From: JADKIH01 sp031427625
GTDB lineage: Bacteria > Bacteroidota > Bacteroidia > AKYH767-A > 2013-40CM-41-45
Assembly (NCBI GenBank): GCA_031427625.1
Contig: JANPNV010000028.1
Location: 1-44,717 of the forward strand
DNA length: 44,717 bases
Direction: 5' to 3'
Below the pieces are notes generated by a model. It did not search any database, had not been told where the DNA came from, and saw only the letters and a list, made by a program, of their open reading frames with translations. Position numbers and translations under genes: made by a program. Positions 44,489 through 44,717 of this stretch are shown one piece after another; the stretch's first letter is position 1; the number at the start of each line of letters is the position of its first letter.

Positions 44489-44717
44489 TTATTTGTCTAT
44501 CAACAATATTTTTCTGAATTGTCTTTTATCGTCTATTGACATTTGTAATTCATAAATCCCATTTGCTAAAAAAGACAAATTTAAATCTTTCTCAAAAAGT
44601 AAATGATCAGTAAATACCAGATTACCTATGGCATCGAATATCCTTACTTGTATATCTGAATTTGGATTTCCCCGAACATGCAGGATGCCTGAACAGGGAT
44701 TGGGATAAAAGTGAATC
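44489..44717 (-). CDS. C-terminus of a T9SS type A sorting-domain protein (cut by window edge)
   Basis: The last 75 codons of a minus-strand gene whose start lies beyond the window. Translation from 44716 gives IHFYPNPCSGILHV, then VRIFDAIGNLVF and NGIYELQMSIDDK, ending KILLIDK and TAA at 44489-44491. These are the conserved blocks of a T9SS type A sorting domain (YPNP, the D/G-N strand and NGIY). The N-terminal part and function are not visible. Confidence 0.88.
   Translation of the reverse strand, partial: IHFYPNPCSGILHVRGNPNSDIQVRIFDAIGNLVFTDHLLFEKDLNLSFLANGIYELQMSIDDKRQFRKILLIDK

Noticed and set aside
1..44717. tRNA, rRNA or CRISPR arrays
   Set aside because: The gaps were read for cloverleaf ends, conserved rRNA sequence and regularly spaced repeats; none was found.

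Overview
The window is a 44.7 kb piece of a low-GC Bacteroidota chromosome. The evidence is: proteins ending in type A type IX secretion (T9SS) sorting domains; an IPExxxVDY family protein beside rnc and pyk; a DUF4292 lipoprotein in a dut/TPR/EnvC cluster; and intergenic sequences matching the Bacteroidota promoter pattern (TTG or TTTG, about 18-21 nt, TAnnTTTG). Genus cannot be set from what is visible. No rRNA, tRNA, CRISPR array, integrase or transposase gene was seen. Most of the window is housekeeping and cell-envelope content.

Layout: (1) 1-601 holds the 3' end of a group II intron (domains V and VI), then non-coding DNA with a perfect 20-bp inverted repeat. (2) 602-6435, minus strand: acpP, fabF, rnc, a secreted T9SS protein, an IPExxxVDY protein and pyk, behind a good acpP promoter. 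(3) 6515-8169, minus: Pit phosphate transporter with its DUF47/PhoU-like partner. (4) 8274-12277, plus: purN translationally coupled to a very large NtrY-like sensor kinase. (5) 12441-14568, plus: a stand-alone cobalamin-binding mutase subunit, a crotonase, a caspase/CHAT-like protein of unknown role, and acylphosphatase. (6) 14607-21966, plus: flippase, dut, nucleotidyltransferase, TPR lipoprotein, DUF4292 lipoprotein, catalytically dead EnvC-like protein and tatA, which reads as an envelope-assembly run. (7) 21989-22562, minus: two overlapping unknown small genes, followed by 612 bp of non-coding DNA with the mltD promoter. (8) 23175-25801, plus: LysM lytic transglycosylase and a secreted T9SS protein, ended by a bidirectional terminator. 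(9) 25849-27782, minus: hflX and a membrane-anchored cytochrome c. (10) 27901-34287, plus: two amidohydrolase-like exported proteins and a dipeptidyl-peptidase III, ended by a second bidirectional terminator. (11) 34355-41662, minus: L,D-transpeptidase, an MlaDFE-type lipid transport operon, a GNAT acetyltransferase, a small outer-membrane protein and an M1 aminopeptidase lipoprotein. (12) 41663-44717: a 657-residue PKD/T9SS adhesin-like protein, a 619-bp non-coding stretch, and the C-terminus of another T9SS protein cut by the window edge.

No complete new multi-gene system is obvious. The most interesting items are the small CHAT/caspase-like protein at 13675-14244, which has an intact His-Cys dyad and a strong Shine-Dalgarno; the orphan giant kinase fused translationally to purN; the amidohydrolase pair in which only one of three catalytic modules keeps its metal ligands; the two overlapping unknown genes beside tatA; and several repeat or palindrome elements in the intergenic DNA. 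The window both begins in an intron and ends in a sorting domain, two classes of sequence that are often multicopy, so the edges may be assembly breaks.
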